Assembly: GCF_963455295.1 (NCBI RefSeq)
Contig: NZ_OY734020.1
Coordinates: 3,844,001-3,908,000, forward strand
Origin: Candidatus Thiodiazotropha sp. CDECU1
Lineage (GTDB): Bacteria > Pseudomonadota > Gammaproteobacteria > Chromatiales > Chromatiaceae
Length of the DNA stretch: 64,000 nt
Reading direction: 5' to 3'
Shown here: positions 28,621 through 39,023 of the stretch, in pieces
Position numbering within the stretch: position 1 is the first letter of the stretch
Layout: each line of letters opens with the position of its first letter
The notes under the pieces: generated by a model
Database searches by the model: none
What the model saw: the letters and a program-made list of their open reading frames with translations, nothing else
What the model was told of the DNA's origin: nothing
Position numbers and translations under genes: made by a program

Positions 28621-28638
28621 CCCACGCGCAAGCGTGGG
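28621..28638. repeat. REP-like hairpin
   Basis: CCCACGC-GCAA-GCGTGGG in the 80-bp gap between the molybdo-subunit stop and xdhC. This class of hairpin is scattered in many gammaproteobacterial genomes. It could stabilise or attenuate the transcript between the two genes. Confidence 0.6.
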
Positions 28639-28677
28639 AACCAGGAGAACAATTCGTGCGGCATGAAGCCAAAGCCT

Positions 28678-30867
28678 TCAGGCGGGGCGCAGTGGCAGTT
28701 GGCGCAGACGTTGACCTGTTGCCGCATACACCGCATTCGCCACCGCCGGGGCGATCACCGGGGTAGCCGGTTCGCCGACCCCGGTTGGGGCCTCGGTGGA
28801 GGGCACGATATAGACCTCCACCTCTGGCATCTGGTCGATGCGCAGGGTCAGGTAGTCGTGGAAGTTGGACTGTTCCACCCGCCCATCCTTAAAGGTCAAC
28901 TCACTGGCCAGGGTGGCCGCCAGGCCATAGCCCATACCCCCCTGCATCTGCGCCTCGATGACATCGGGGTTCACCGGCACGCCGCAATCCACCGCGATCA
29001 CCACCCGGTCCACATAGATCACCCCACGGCGTACCGTGACCTCCGCCACCTGGGCCACGTAGGAGTTGAAGGATTCGTGCACCGCCACACCCCGGCCACT
29101 GTTGCGGCCCAGGGGTTGGTCCCAGCCCGCCTTTTCAACGGCCAGATCCAGCACGCCGAGGTGACGGGGATGTTTCGCCAGCAGTTCACGGCGGAAGGCC
29201 ACCGGATCCTTGCCCGCCGCTGCCGCGAGTTCATCAAGGAAACACTCCACCGCGAAGGCGGTATGGGTGGAACCCACCGAGCGCCACCACAGCACCGGCA
29301 CCTGCAATTGGGGTGAATGCAGATCGATATGGATGTTCTTCAAGGCATAGGGCAGGTTCGCGGCACCCTCCACCGAGGTCTGATCGATGCCATCCTTGAC
29401 CATTATCGATTCGAACGGGGTACCCGCCAGGATCGACTGGCCCACGATGCGCTGCTGCCACACCAGGGGCCGGTTTTCCGCATCCAGTCCTGCCTTGAGC
29501 TTGTGCAGATAGAGGGGCCGGTAGAAACCGCCACGCATATCGTCTTCCCGGGTCCAGATAAGTTTCACCGGGGTCCCCGGCGGCATCATCTTGGCGATAT
29601 GCACCGCCTCCAGCACATAGTCGGCCTTGGGATTGGCGCGCCGGCCGAATGACCCGCCCGCATAGAGCATGTTTATGCGCACCTGTTCCGGCTGCAGCCC
29701 CAGCAGACCGGCGACCGCCATCTGATCCCCGGTGTTCATCTGCTCGCCGTTCCAGATCTCGCAACCCGAGGCATCGATGCGCACCACACAGTCCATGGGT
29801 TCCATGGGCGCATGGGCCAGGAAGGGGACGCTGTATTCGGCCTCGATGACCTTTTTCGCCCCTGCCATCGCCGCCTCGCTATCGCCCTCGTTACGGGCAA
29901 CCACGCCGGGTTGTTGCGCCAGTTCCCGGTAGCTGTCGAGGATCTCACTGGAGCTCTGTTGGAATGCCCCGCTCTCGTCCCACTCCACCTGCAAGGCATC
30001 CCGGCCCTGCTTGGCACTCCAGAAACCGTCCCCCACCACGGCGATCCCGGAGGGGATCTGCAGCACCTGCTTGACACCCTTGACCGCCCTCGCGGCTTTG
30101 TCATCGAAACTGCGCACCTTGGCGCCGAAGCGGGGTGGATGGGCCACCACCGCGGTATACATCTCCAGGAGTTTCACATCGATGGTGAAAACCGCGCTGC
30201 CGTCGACCTTTTCCGCACTGTCCTTGCGGGGTATCCGCTTGCCGATAAGGCGGAACTCCTCCGGCTCCTTCAACAGCACCTCCTCGGGCACGGGCTGTTG
30301 CGCGGCGGCTTCCGCCATATCACCGAAGCTGGCACTGCGTCCGCTGGCACTATGGGTCAGTACCCCCGATGCCACTTGAATATCGTCTGCCTTGACCTGC
30401 CACTGCTTGGCCGCCGCCTCCACCAGCATATGTCTGGCCGCGGCGCCGGCCTTGCGCATCTGCATCCAGGAGTTGGCAATGGCGGTGCTGCCACCGGTGC
30501 CCTGGGACTCGCCCCAGTAAAGATTTTTATAACGCTTCGCATCCGCCGGGGCGCCCACCACTTCGACCTGCTCCCAGGCCGCATCCAGCTCTTCCGCCAC
30601 CAGGGTGGCGAGGCCGGTGTAGGTCCCCTGCCCCATCTCGAGATGCTTGGAGATCACGGTGACCTGGTTGTCACTGCCGATACGCAGAAAGGCGTTGGGT
30701 TGAAAGGCCGCTTGCTCGGCTGGCGCAACGCCGGCAAATCCGTGACCCGATTTGCGCATCTCGGCACGGGTCACGGGCATGATGCCCAGGGTCAGTCCGG
30801 CCGCGGTGGCGACACCTGCCGCGAGAAAACGGCGACGACTTAGATTGGCGATCCAGTCACTTTTCAT
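28678..30867 (-). CDS. Tat-exported molybdopterin hydroxylase large subunit (IorB/CoxL-like)
   Basis: 729 residues with a Tat signal at the start ([18 protein letters not shown]). The body has the family pattern for isoquinoline 1-oxidoreductase beta / aldehyde dehydrogenase: [28 protein letters not shown], and a C-terminal [18 protein letters not shown] with the catalytic Glu. The start at 30867 is fixed by the GGAGG upstream and a 4-nt ATGA overlap with the small-subunit gene. It would hydroxylate an aldehyde or N-heterocycle in the periplasm with electrons leaving via the 2Fe-2S subunit. Substrate unknown. Confidence 0.9.
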   Translation of the reverse strand: MKSDWIANLSRRRFLAAGVATAAGLTLGIMPVTRAEMRKSGHGFAGVAPAEQAAFQPNAFLRIGSDNQVTVISKHLEMGQGTYTGLATLVAEELDAAWEQVEVVGAPADAKRYKNLYWGESQGTGGSTAIANSWMQMRKAGAAARHMLVEAAAKQWQVKADDIQVASGVLTHSASGRSASFGDMAEAAAQQPVPEEVLLKEPEEFRLIGKRIPRKDSAEKVDGSAVFTIDVKLLEMYTAVVAHPPRFGAKVRSFDDKAARAVKGVKQVLQIPSGIAVVGDGFWSAKQGRDALQVEWDESGAFQQSSSEILDSYRELAQQPGVVARNEGDSEAAMAGAKKVIEAEYSVPFLAHAPMEPMDCVVRIDASGCEIWNGEQMNTGDQMAVAGLLGLQPEQVRINMLYAGGSFGRRANPKADYVLEAVHIAKMMPPGTPVKLIWTREDDMRGGFYRPLYLHKLKAGLDAENRPLVWQQRIVGQSILAGTPFESIMVKDGIDQTSVEGAANLPYALKNIHIDLHSPQLQVPVLWWRSVGSTHTAFAVECFLDELAAAAGKDPVAFRRELLAKHPRHLGVLDLAVEKAGWDQPLGRNSGRGVAVHESFNSYVAQVAEVTVRRGVIYVDRVVIAVDCGVPVNPDVIEAQMQGGMGYGLAATLASELTFKDGRVEQSNFHDYLTLRIDQMPEVEVYIVPSTEAPTGVGEPATPVIAPAVANAVYAATGQRLRQLPLRPA

Positions 30868-31343
30868 CCTCTCTTCCTCCCTGCAACCTGGGCAGACTTG
30901 TCCGCAGCCGCTTTTATAGCAGCGCGAATCCGCACATAGGTGGCGCAACGGCAGAGATTGCCCTGCATGGCATCATCTATCTCCGCATCGGTAGGAGACG
31001 ATTTACGCTCGAGCAAGGCCGTGGCGGACATAATCTGTCCAGACTGGCAGTAACCACACTGCACCACGTCCAATTCGCGCCAGGCTGCCTGAATCGCCTT
31101 GCCGGCAGGGGAATTCAAGCCTTCTATTGTGGTCACCTGTTTACCTATCGCTTCAGAAACAGGCGTGATACAGGAGCGTACAGGCACACCGTCCAGGTGA
31201 ACCGTACAACTGCCACACTGGGCTATACCGCAACCGAACTTGGTGCCGGTCAGCCCAACTTGATCACGCAGTGCCCACAGCAGTGGTGTACTCGGATCGA
31301 TATCGAGGGATTGTTTTGAACCATTGATATTGAGTTGAATCAT
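30864..31343 (-). CDS. 2Fe-2S subunit of the molybdopterin hydroxylase (IorA-like)
   Basis: 159 residues with two 2Fe-2S clusters. The plant-ferredoxin-type site is [16 protein letters not shown] plus a Cys in RSCITPV; the second site is [10 protein letters not shown] and [16 protein letters not shown]. No export signal, so it would be co-exported with the Tat-bearing large subunit, as in related enzymes. It is translationally coupled to that gene. Order here: 2Fe-2S subunit, Mo subunit, XdhC, TauE. Confidence 0.93.
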   Translation of the reverse strand: MIQLNINGSKQSLDIDPSTPLLWALRDQVGLTGTKFGCGIAQCGSCTVHLDGVPVRSCITPVSEAIGKQVTTIEGLNSPAGKAIQAAWRELDVVQCGYCQSGQIMSATALLERKSSPTDAEIDDAMQGNLCRCATYVRIRAAIKAAADKSAQVAGRKRG

Positions 31344-31446
31344 GCAAAGCCTCCGAACGCTGTTTTCCCTGCAGCTACCAGGCTAGGATAGTACGACATT
31401 CAAGGCTTAGCTACGATTAAATAATTAGGGGTAATTCACACCCATT

Positions 31447-31541
31447 TCAGGAGAGCTGACAATCGGATTCAACCACAACCCTGTTCCTTCCAGTCAGCTT
31501 GGTCCTGTAGAGTGCATCATCGGCACGTTTAAAAAAGCGTT
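31447..31541 (-). pseudogene. decayed C-terminal fragment of a GGDEF diguanylate cyclase
   Basis: The minus strand reads FKRADDALYRTKLTGRNRV then VVESDCQLS and a stop. This is nearly the same as the end of the intact cyclase at 31799 (FKRADDALYRAKVTGRNRV). Upstream of the Arg/Phe the similarity ends abruptly. It is the relic of a tandem partial duplication. The rest of the 455-bp gap (31344-31446 and 31542-31798) is AT-rich with no gene I can see. Confidence 0.85.
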
Positions 31542-31798
31542 AAGTAATAGAATATGATAGCTTCAGCCAGCAATTGGTTAGGGTATTTTCAGCAAGCATG
31601 ATGTGTCATATACACTTGCATATTCTTGTTTAGATTCTTTAATAAAAAATGGCTATTAAACTGATGCAAAACTGGCCGCAAATAAACGCCAATCACTGTT
31701 GATAATCGCAAATTAAACACAGCAAAGATACTGTCGAATAATGGCTTTCAATCAATAGCAAATATTCCGGCACACCCTACACTTAGATATCAAAAAAA

Positions 31799-32542
31799 TC
31801 AGTCATCCTCAACCACAACCCTATTCCTCCCAGTCACCTTGGCCCTGTAGAGGGCATCATCAGCGCGCTTGAAGAGTGTCTCATCCCTACCAGGTCCATG
31901 AAGAGACGCAATCCCACAGGAGACGGTGAGATTCAATCCCACGATGTTGAGACAGCAGCCACTCTGCTGAATGGCCAGGCTGATCTTTTCCGCCAGGGAC
32001 CTTGCGCCATCGGCATCGCAACCGGGCAGTAACGCAACGAACTCTTCACCCCCATAGCGGGCGGTGAAATCACTTTCACGCAGGTGAGTGTCAATCACCT
32101 GGGCCACACAACGGATTACGTCGTCACCAAAAGGATGTCCGTAGCTGTCATTGATTTTTTTGAAATGGTCGATATCCCAAACCACCAGTGACAGGGGCGT
32201 AGCGTAGCGTTCACTGCGTGCTATCTCGGACTTTAAACGTGCGGCGAATGCGCGCCGGTTTGCAATACCGGTGAGCGGATCGATCTGGGCGAGCTTACGC
32301 TCACTCTCCAGCTGCTGCTGTAACAACCGCACTTGTTGCTCAAGCTCATCAACACGTCTTTGCAGCATTTCATCAGGCTTATCCACATCGTCCAAACGAC
32401 CGGGTAGACGAATTGTCTGCACTGACTGATCATCACTCTTCACTAGCCTGAGGTTACAGTTACCCTTCTTGGAATGATCGGTCGATCCCATCTTATGCAA
32501 CCCTTCTGTTGGTTGATTCATTTGTAAGCCGTTTGTTTGCAT
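31799..32542 (-). CDS. diguanylate cyclase (coiled coil-GGDEF)
   Basis: 247 residues. A heptad-like coiled coil (about 50-82) precedes the GGDEF domain (about 85-245). The active site reads GGEEF, with an RxxD inhibitory site (RESD) before it. No sensor or membrane segment, so activity probably depends on coiled-coil dimerisation with a partner. In-frame methionines at 32542 and a few codons later are alternative starts. A decayed copy of its 3' end follows downstream. Confidence 0.9.
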   Translation of the reverse strand: MQTNGLQMNQPTEGLHKMGSTDHSKKGNCNLRLVKSDDQSVQTIRLPGRLDDVDKPDEMLQRRVDELEQQVRLLQQQLESERKLAQIDPLTGIANRRAFAARLKSEIARSERYATPLSLVVWDIDHFKKINDSYGHPFGDDVIRCVAQVIDTHLRESDFTARYGGEEFVALLPGCDADGARSLAEKISLAIQQSGCCLNIVGLNLTVSCGIASLHGPGRDETLFKRADDALYRAKVTGRNRVVVEDD

Positions 32543-32715
32543 TTTCCAGTCTCAGCGGTGATATTTTGTGTCTGTCTGTAAGACTATGCGGACAAATGTG
32601 AGGAACTGTGGGGTGAATAAGGAGATTTTGTGAAGAATGGAGTTGGCTATCGCATCCAGGATGGATGCATACCAGAATAGATACAGGCGGGCCGAAATAT
32701 CACTGCTGTGCAATC

Positions 32716-34152
32716 ATGAAGTTGAACATCACCGGAAAACTTGTCGCAGTCCTCTCACTGACCAGTGTCCTGCTGGTCGCCGCCATGGCGACGGCTATCT
32801 ACTGGAGTTTCCAGAAGGGTTTCCTCACCTACCTGACAGAACTGGAGTTGGATCGTCTCGATGAGACGGTTGCCGATCTGAGTGCCACCTATCGAATCGT
32901 CGGCTCGTGGGATTTCCTGCGCGGTAATCATGAGGGCTGGATGGAGTATTTACCGATTCGAAAAGTGAAGGAATCTCAGCCCGTTCCTCCACGCCAACCC
33001 CCGGTAGGCGCCCAATCGGGGGGACGTTTTCCACCCCCGCTTGCGCCACAGGACCGTACTGGTCTGACCACCAGGCTGCGTCTCCTCGACGCCGACAAGC
33101 ACAACATAATCGGTCCACCCAGTGAGAGCGGCAACGCCTTGTTACGACCTATCGAACTGGATGATCAAACGATTGGCTGGTTAAGCCTGAGCCCCTTGCC
33201 TGTACCCGAGTCCGATCTGGATCGTCGTTTTCGCGATCAACAACTGAGGTCGATCTACCCTATAGCCGGTGGCGCGCTGCTGTTGGCGCTGTTAATCGGC
33301 GTCCCCCTGGGACGCCATCTGTTGAAACCGGTCAAGGCTATCGCCAGGGGCGCCCATGCCCTCACCAGGGGGCGCTTCGATACCCGTCTCGAACCCCAAA
33401 GCAGTGACGAGTTGGGCCGGCTGGTACTCGACTTCAACGCCCTGGCGAAAGCACTGGAACGCAATGAGCAGTTGCGACGTCAGAGCATGGCGGACGTCTC
33501 CCACGAACTGCGCACCCCGCTGGCGATCCTGCGCGGCGACATCGAAGCGATTCAGGATGGGGTACGCCCCCTGGATCAGTCACAAATGGCCAGGTTGCAC
33601 AATAGCGTGATGGTACTCAGCCGATTGGTGGATGACCTGTATGATCTGGCCCTGGTGGATGCGGGGGCTTTGACCTATCAGAAGTCAAGCATCGATCTTT
33701 CCGCTATCATGCAACAGGCGGCCGATGCCGCCGCGGGTGAGTTCGCAAAGAAAGATATCTCACTTACCATCAATGTGGACGAGGGGATGCAGATCCTCGG
33801 TGACACCCGCCGCCTGCGGCAGGTATTCGACAATCTACTCAAGAACAGTCTCCGCTATACCGATAAGGGTGGCGAATGCCGACTGACAGGGATACAGAAA
33901 AAGTGGCAGATCTATATCAACCTGGAGGATTCAGCCCCCAGCGTGGCAATGGATGAACTCCCGCGGCTGTTTGACCGTTTCTACCGGGTTGAGGCGTCAC
34001 GCAACCGCAGCCGTGGCGGGGCCGGGCTCGGTCTTGCCATTTGTAAAACCATCATCACGGCCCATGAGGGTGAGATCAGCGCCCAGGCCTCCAGGCTGGG
34101 TGGCGTTCGCGTTCACATCACTCTACCGGCTGAGACCGATTACCATGAATGA
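32716..34152 (+). CDS. BaeS-like sensor histidine kinase
   Basis: About 478 residues. The start [20 protein letters not shown] matches the N-terminus of BaeS, and membrane segments lie near 10-30 and 175-195. A periplasmic sensor region with a Pro-rich stretch lies between, then HAMP (about 197-250), the phosphoacceptor block [20 protein letters not shown], and an ATPase domain with [13 protein letters not shown] and GGAGLGLAI. BaeS senses envelope stress and toxic compounds. Its stop overlaps the regulator gene by 8 nt. The frame stays open to 32665, but similarity starts at 32716. Confidence 0.87.
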   Translation: MKLNITGKLVAVLSLTSVLLVAAMATAIYWSFQKGFLTYLTELELDRLDETVADLSATYRIVGSWDFLRGNHEGWMEYLPIRKVKESQPVPPRQPPVGAQSGGRFPPPLAPQDRTGLTTRLRLLDADKHNIIGPPSESGNALLRPIELDDQTIGWLSLSPLPVPESDLDRRFRDQQLRSIYPIAGGALLLALLIGVPLGRHLLKPVKAIARGAHALTRGRFDTRLEPQSSDELGRLVLDFNALAKALERNEQLRRQSMADVSHELRTPLAILRGDIEAIQDGVRPLDQSQMARLHNSVMVLSRLVDDLYDLALVDAGALTYQKSSIDLSAIMQQAADAAAGEFAKKDISLTINVDEGMQILGDTRRLRQVFDNLLKNSLRYTDKGGECRLTGIQKKWQIYINLEDSAPSVAMDELPRLFDRFYRVEASRNRSRGGAGLGLAICKTIITAHEGEISAQASRLGGVRVHITLPAETDYHE

Positions 34153-34834
34153 CCCTGGCCACCGAATCCTGATTGTGGAAGATGAACCCGCCCTGGCGGA
34201 TCTGCTCGAGGACTACCTGCAGGCGGCAGGCTTTCTCACCACCACCCTGAGGGAGGGAAACGGCGTCGTCGAAGCCGTGCGCAGCGATCCGCCGGATCTG
34301 ATGCTGCTTGACCTGATGCTGCCGGGTAAGGACGGCCTCGAAATCTGCCGCGAGGTCCGCGCATTTTCCGATCTGCCCATCGTCATGGTGACCGCAAGGG
34401 TTGAAGAGATCGACCGTCTGCTCGGCCTGGAGCTCGGCGCCGACGACTACATCTGCAAACCCTACAGCCCCAGAGAGGTGGTTTTGCGGGTCAAGGCGAT
34501 CCTGCGGCGGCTGCGCCCTGCAACCGAGCCGGTACCTTCGAGTGAGAAATTGGCGCTCGACGAAAGCCGTTTTTCAGCCCGCTTCCAGGGGGTGACATTG
34601 GAACTGACACCGGTGGAGTTCCGCCTCCTCAAGGCCTTCGCGGATCAACCCGGCCGGGTCTACTCCCGCGCCCAGCTGATGAATCATCTCTATACCGATC
34701 AGCGGGTGGTCAGCGATCGCACCGTGGACACCCATGTGAAGAATCTGCGCAAGAAACTCAATGCCGTGACCCCCGACGAAGAGGTCATCCGCTCCATCTA
34801 CGGCGTCGGCTATAAGCTCGAATTGCCACTCTGA
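34145..34834 (+). CDS. BaeR-like OmpR-family response regulator
   Basis: 229 residues. The receiver has the acidic pair (VEDEP), phosphoacceptor Asp in [13 protein letters not shown] and the conserved Lys in [11 protein letters not shown]. The DNA-binding winged helix has [20 protein letters not shown] and [11 protein letters not shown]. It pairs with the upstream BaeS-like kinase (8-nt overlap, same transcript). In other species BaeR activates drug-efflux genes; none is adjacent here, so targets lie elsewhere. Confidence 0.92.
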   Translation: MNDPGHRILIVEDEPALADLLEDYLQAAGFLTTTLREGNGVVEAVRSDPPDLMLLDLMLPGKDGLEICREVRAFSDLPIVMVTARVEEIDRLLGLELGADDYICKPYSPREVVLRVKAILRRLRPATEPVPSSEKLALDESRFSARFQGVTLELTPVEFRLLKAFADQPGRVYSRAQLMNHLYTDQRVVSDRTVDTHVKNLRKKLNAVTPDEEVIRSIYGVGYKLELPL

Positions 34835-34905
34835 CCAATTTGTCACTACATCGCCTCTTCGGGTGAGGTGATTGAAGAAAAACCTAACAAAGCAGGAAGC
34901 AATTC

Positions 34906-35060
34906 AAAACCGCCAATGAACGCAAAAATAATCAATCACCCACTATGTAAAGCCGCGTACTTCTCATAATCATTTTATTTGCGATAATTTGCAGTGATTC
35001 GCGTTCATTGGCGGTTTGCTTATATTTTCAGGGGTGGACGGTGCGGCAAGCCGCACCCTA
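34906..35060. repeat. dispersed inverted repeats in the baeR-DUF1566 gap
   Basis: The 284-bp space between convergent genes holds two arms sharing 17 nt: AAACCGCCAATGAACGC at 34907-34923 and its complement at 35001-35018. A GGTGCGGC-AA-GCCGCACC hairpin follows at 35038-35055. A third, weaker match (GCGTTTATTGGCGTTCATTTGCG) starts near 35089. There is no coding frame. The layout suggests one or two miniature repeats of the 'CGCCAATGAACGC' type common in gammaproteobacteria. Confidence 0.55.
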
Positions 35061-35118
35061 CGCTTTGTTCTCGCGAAGCAGAAACATTTGCGTTTATTGG
35101 CGTTCATTTGCGGACTTT

Positions 35119-36558
35119 TTAATCTTTTGTATCCCGCACACAGCGGGCATAGTTGAAGATACGTGTCTCGTCCCGTTGTCCGCCCCTGGCCCGCCAGCGA
35201 GAGGGATTCCCCGTCTTCGGATCGCTGCGCTGCGCGCCGGCACCGTGTACATCCTTCCCATCCACCGAGGTACAGGGACCGAAGCAGATATAGCTGGCCA
35301 TGGACGGGCTCTCGCCATGGGTTGTGGATGACCAGAACCAGCCCCGCTTGTCTTGCTGTTTGAAAAAGTTCGGATCGATGGCCGGGTCGCTGTAGCGATA
35401 GTCGACAAGGGTCTGCAGCTCCTTGATGTTGGGCAGGCGCCAATCACTATATCCAGCCAGATTCAGCCCTTCGCAATAGGCGAGGGCCTGTGGCCAGTCC
35501 CTGGGCTGACCATCATCGGCTTGCTGCCACTGCAGATTCATTGCGGCATCGCTTACCGTGCCATTGTGATTCTCCAAAAACAGATTGTCGCCCCAGGATT
35601 CACCGCTCACACAGCGGTAAAAGAGACGGCTGCGTCCCCGTTTGGACGCGGCCTTTATCCTGCCGTCCAGAAAATTGAAAAAGAACGCATGGGGAGTTTC
35701 AGCACCAAGCTCGATATGACCCGCATAGTTGGTGGATGACCAGGTTTGGCCCATCATCGAGGTATTGTGGGTGGCGCGATAGGGGTCGCCGGCAAGTATC
35801 TCTGGGCCAGGCTCCTGGAGCTCAAAATAGCGTCGATCCAGATACCACTGTTGGCTGCCTGCATGCTGCCAATGGGAAATCGAGAACAGCTCGGTAATGG
35901 TGGGCAGGCGCCAGGTTTCAATACCCGCCAGGTCGAGGCGACTGCAGGCTTCGGCCGCATCCCGGTAGGCGAGTCGCTGCTGGTTGTGGGCCTGCTGCCA
36001 GAGGAGACCGGTAACGAGATCGGTGACCGTGCCATCGCCGTTGTGACGATAGGCCTGTCTGGCACCATAGTGGCCATCCTGTCCCTTGAAGCGTTGCTGG
36101 ATATTTGCACAGGCCACCCTCTGCCGATTGGTATAACAGTCGATCTGCCCGCTATCGGGCACCCGGTTATGCGCTGTCACCACATCTCTCGCAGATGGAC
36201 CAAATGCATTATCTGAAGGCTTTACCTGGATGACCGCCGGGGCACCCGGTTCTCTATATTCACTATCCCGAGGTCCAATCCGCCCTGGCGGCAATCGCCC
36301 GTCAGGAGAGATCCTCCTTCGATGATCATTCGGTACACAGACCATGCCTTCGCGCATGTTCCGGCAGTTTCCTTCGACCTTGCCATGGGGTGCCTGAAAG
36401 GAGCAGTCCGAACCCTGTCGTTTCTGCTCACATACCTCGAATGCCTCGGTTGGCGGCCCTCCCCCAGGCGGTCTTCTGTTATCCGGCTCAAACTGCGCCT
36501 GCGTAGCAGGGAAATAGAATAGACTTGACGTGACAATACCCACCCATACCGCTTTCAT
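35119..36558 (-). CDS. exported DUF1566 (Lcl-type) repeat protein
   Basis: 479 residues with a signal peptide (VGIVTSSLFYFPATQAQ). After a Pro/Arg-rich linker (about 22-130) come two DUF1566 domains: about 165-310 (DLVTGLLWQQ, ETWRLPTITELFSI, WSSTNYAG) and about 325-475 (DAAMNLQWQQ, SDWRLPNIKELQTL, FWSSTTHGE). DUF1566 belongs with Lcl adhesin-like and formylglycine-enzyme-like folds on cell surfaces. The role is probably adhesion or glycan binding. It is transcribed alone. Confidence 0.85.
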   Translation of the reverse strand: MKAVWVGIVTSSLFYFPATQAQFEPDNRRPPGGGPPTEAFEVCEQKRQGSDCSFQAPHGKVEGNCRNMREGMVCVPNDHRRRISPDGRLPPGRIGPRDSEYREPGAPAVIQVKPSDNAFGPSARDVVTAHNRVPDSGQIDCYTNRQRVACANIQQRFKGQDGHYGARQAYRHNGDGTVTDLVTGLLWQQAHNQQRLAYRDAAEACSRLDLAGIETWRLPTITELFSISHWQHAGSQQWYLDRRYFELQEPGPEILAGDPYRATHNTSMMGQTWSSTNYAGHIELGAETPHAFFFNFLDGRIKAASKRGRSRLFYRCVSGESWGDNLFLENHNGTVSDAAMNLQWQQADDGQPRDWPQALAYCEGLNLAGYSDWRLPNIKELQTLVDYRYSDPAIDPNFFKQQDKRGWFWSSTTHGESPSMASYICFGPCTSVDGKDVHGAGAQRSDPKTGNPSRWRARGGQRDETRIFNYARCVRDTKD

Positions 36559-36858
36559 AGCGTACCTCTAATCTATATCGAGTCCTTAGTTGATAAGTCT
36601 AACCATTGATTAGGGAGAAAATGTGAAGATAGAAGCGGGTTAGTGTGAATTCAACAAGCATCAATGACGCTACTGCACCCATGCTGCTGCTGTCAAACAC
36701 TGCCGGGATTATTTTGCACAACTGTTAGCTGATAGGCATGATTACAGATTACCACACCCATTCTCTTGCTTGAGATGAACAAGATATGGCATTTTGGATG
36801 GAACACTAGCGACTAAGATGCATCTCAAGCAGTTAGAATCCAAAAGGAACTACATGCG

Positions 36859-37482
36859 TTGAAAGCAAGACCCAATTTCCTCTCGGCCTGGTTACGCAAT
36901 CCCATCCAGGTAGGCGCTGTCCTTCCCAGCAGCAATGGTCTGACCAGCACCATGGCCGCACAAACCGAGGAGGGATCAGGCATTACCATAGAACTGGGTG
37001 CGGGCACTGGCGCTGTCACATCCGCACTGCTTACCCGGGGCATCCAACCCAATAGACTGGTGCTGATCGAAAAGGATCGCATTTTGGCCCAAGAGCTTTC
37101 ACAACACTTTCCCAATCTGCGGGTGTTGCAGGGAGATGCCGCCCGACTCAAGGCATTGCTGCAAAGGGAAAAGATGGGACTGGTCGATAATGTGGTTTCG
37201 AGCCTGCCGCTGCTCAACATGCGTCATCGTACTCGCGTGCGCATCCTAAAACAGATCTTCACCGTTTTACACCCCGAGGGGAAGTTCGTGCAGTTCACCT
37301 ACTCCCTCAGGCCACCCATTACCGATAGACTCGCCCACTCACTCGGTGTCAATGGCGAGCGAACCGACCGGATCCTGTTGAACCTGCCGCCGGCACATGT
37401 ATGGGTCTATAGGCGACGCCCTTTTATTGCTTCACAATATCTTTCTCGAACAGCCGCCAGGCCACCAATAGATTCAGCATGA
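36859..37482 (+). CDS. PmtA-like phospholipid / rRNA-adenine-type methyltransferase
   Basis: 207 residues. It starts KARPNFLSAWLRNPIQVGAV with the SAM-binding motif ITIELGAGTGAVTSALL, and has DNVVSSLPLLNM and a late VWVYRRRPF. This is the pattern of bacterial phosphatidylethanolamine N-methyltransferases of the PmtA type. The start is TTG at 36859 with AGGA at 36845-36848; the nearby ATG at 36854 is out of frame and ends at once. The last 59 nt overlap the convergent membrane-protein gene. Confident of the methyltransferase fold, moderate on substrate. Confidence 0.78.
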   Translation: MKARPNFLSAWLRNPIQVGAVLPSSNGLTSTMAAQTEEGSGITIELGAGTGAVTSALLTRGIQPNRLVLIEKDRILAQELSQHFPNLRVLQGDAARLKALLQREKMGLVDNVVSSLPLLNMRHRTRVRILKQIFTVLHPEGKFVQFTYSLRPPITDRLAHSLGVNGERTDRILLNLPPAHVWVYRRRPFIASQYLSRTAARPPIDSA

Positions 37483-38125
37483 CCAGGGTAGGCACCACTA
37501 GCGCCGGTGCCATGATCATGGGGAACCTGAACAGTTCCAGGAACAGCGGTTCAGCCATGAATATGTGCATCAGTCCGGCAATCGGCAGCACAATCGCTAC
37601 CGCCCCGACAAGATGCCAGAACAGGAGCACGCGACTATTCAAGTGTCCGGCCCATGCCATATATGTCAGCACAATCGCGGAGAGTCCGAACAGCATGTCC
37701 GGACCACCCACAAACCAGGCGAATCCTTGGGGAAACAGTCCCTTCGACGCCTTGATCAGTGTTCCCAGGGCAAGAATCCTCAGTATATGAATCCCGCTTA
37801 GCCAATGGCTCGGCGTCTCATCCACCAACACCCTGAGTCCCTCACGCAGCGGGGTCAGGAGCAGCATCAGGGTCACCGCGATCACCACCGGCACATAGGG
37901 CAGCCAATAGCCCGGCATCAGGTTTAAAAATGACTCACCATCCAAGCGTCCCATGTCTGATTGGTAACCGATAAGCAAACCCCAGATCAGGAGTATGCCC
38001 ATGAGCAATGCCAGATGATTCCGCTGCACCGCACTCAACGACCCCCGCCGATGCAGTCTGCTGACGAGGAACCAGAGAAAGCCGAAGATGGCGGCAATCA
38101 AAAGGGGCAGGCTGGATAACTGCAT
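37424..38125 (-). CDS. hypothetical multi-spanning membrane protein
   Basis: 233 residues, seven hydrophobic segments (near 5-20, 40-58, 75-92, 108-125, 140-158, 165-185, 200-222), with small connecting loops. No family I can name. It overlaps the 3' end of the PmtA-like gene tail to tail by 59 nt and starts 45 nt below the SDR gene's stop on the same strand, so it may be co-transcribed with it. Confidence 0.65.
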   Translation of the reverse strand: MQLSSLPLLIAAIFGFLWFLVSRLHRRGSLSAVQRNHLALLMGILLIWGLLIGYQSDMGRLDGESFLNLMPGYWLPYVPVVIAVTLMLLLTPLREGLRVLVDETPSHWLSGIHILRILALGTLIKASKGLFPQGFAWFVGGPDMLFGLSAIVLTYMAWAGHLNSRVLLFWHLVGAVAIVLPIAGLMHIFMAEPLFLELFRFPMIMAPALVVPTLVMLNLLVAWRLFEKDIVKQ

Positions 38126-38170
38126 AGTTATCTCCCAGGTGTGAACCCAACCAGGCCCATAACACTCATT

Positions 38171-39013
38171 TCACGATGCCTTTCTGGTATCAGTCGTGGT
38201 GACTAATGGACTGCGGGAGAGAAAACCGAACACCCACTGAGCGATGGACCGAGGCGGCAACTCGCCGAGGAAGGCAAACAACTTGTTGAGCAGACCCGGG
38301 ACCACCGTGGTTTGTCCCGCCATGGCGGCGCGATATCCAGCACGTGCCACCTCCGACGGCGTGACCTTGGGTAACCAACGATAGATCCGCATAACGCCGG
38401 CACCCGCCTGATTGACAAATGCTGTCGCCGTGGGACCAGGACACAAGGCCGTGACATTGACTCCCGTTCCCACAAGCTCCTTCGCCAGGCCGCGAGTCAA
38501 GGCAAGCACATAGTGCTTTGAAGCCACATAGCTTGCCCAGTTGGAGCCTCCTGCAAAATAGGCAACCACTGAGGCGATATTCAGAATTCGTCCACTACCA
38601 CGTTCGATCATACCGGGTAAAAACAGCCGTGTGAGTGCGGTGAGACTGACGATATTGAGTTGCAACATATCAAGCTGCCGGTTGATGTCACTAACCGCAA
38701 AGGGCCCCACATCACCCGTCCCAGCATTGTTTACAAGGACATCCACCTGGATACCATTATCAGTCACTTGCCTATATAGCTCTGCCAGTGCATCGATAGC
38801 AGTCAGATCGACACTGAATACATCAACCCGACATCCATACTCAGTATGGAGCTGCGTTGCAGCCCGCTTGAGGTCCCTGTCACTGCGTGCCACCAGTACA
38901 AGATCATGGCCATGTTGTCCGAACTGGTTTGCCAACTCAAGCCCGATGCCTTTAGAACCGCCGGTGATCAATGCGGTCGGGCGGCTGTCTCTCTTCATAA
39001 CTTTTGTAGTCAT
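38171..39013 (-). CDS. short-chain dehydrogenase/reductase
   Basis: 280 residues, classical SDR. The cofactor loop is TALITGGSKGIGLELA, followed by NNAG, a catalytic Ser in LNIASVVAYF and YVASKHY (Tyr-x3-Lys). A Lys-rich C-terminal tail of about 50 residues extends past the standard fold, as in membrane-associated SDRs of the DltE/YqjQ type. The substrate is unknown. It follows an NmrA-like pseudogene by 10 nt and lies below a MarR-type operator, so it is probably MarR-controlled. Confidence 0.88.
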   Translation of the reverse strand: MTTKVMKRDSRPTALITGGSKGIGLELANQFGQHGHDLVLVARSDRDLKRAATQLHTEYGCRVDVFSVDLTAIDALAELYRQVTDNGIQVDVLVNNAGTGDVGPFAVSDINRQLDMLQLNIVSLTALTRLFLPGMIERGSGRILNIASVVAYFAGGSNWASYVASKHYVLALTRGLAKELVGTGVNVTALCPGPTATAFVNQAGAGVMRIYRWLPKVTPSEVARAGYRAAMAGQTTVVPGLLNKLFAFLGELPPRSIAQWVFGFLSRSPLVTTTDTRKAS

Positions 39014-39023
39014 AATTTTAATC

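Noticed and set aside
29812-30843. A 343-codon plus-strand frame opposite the molybdo-subunit
   Set aside because: Antisense shadow of a conserved Tat-exported enzyme.
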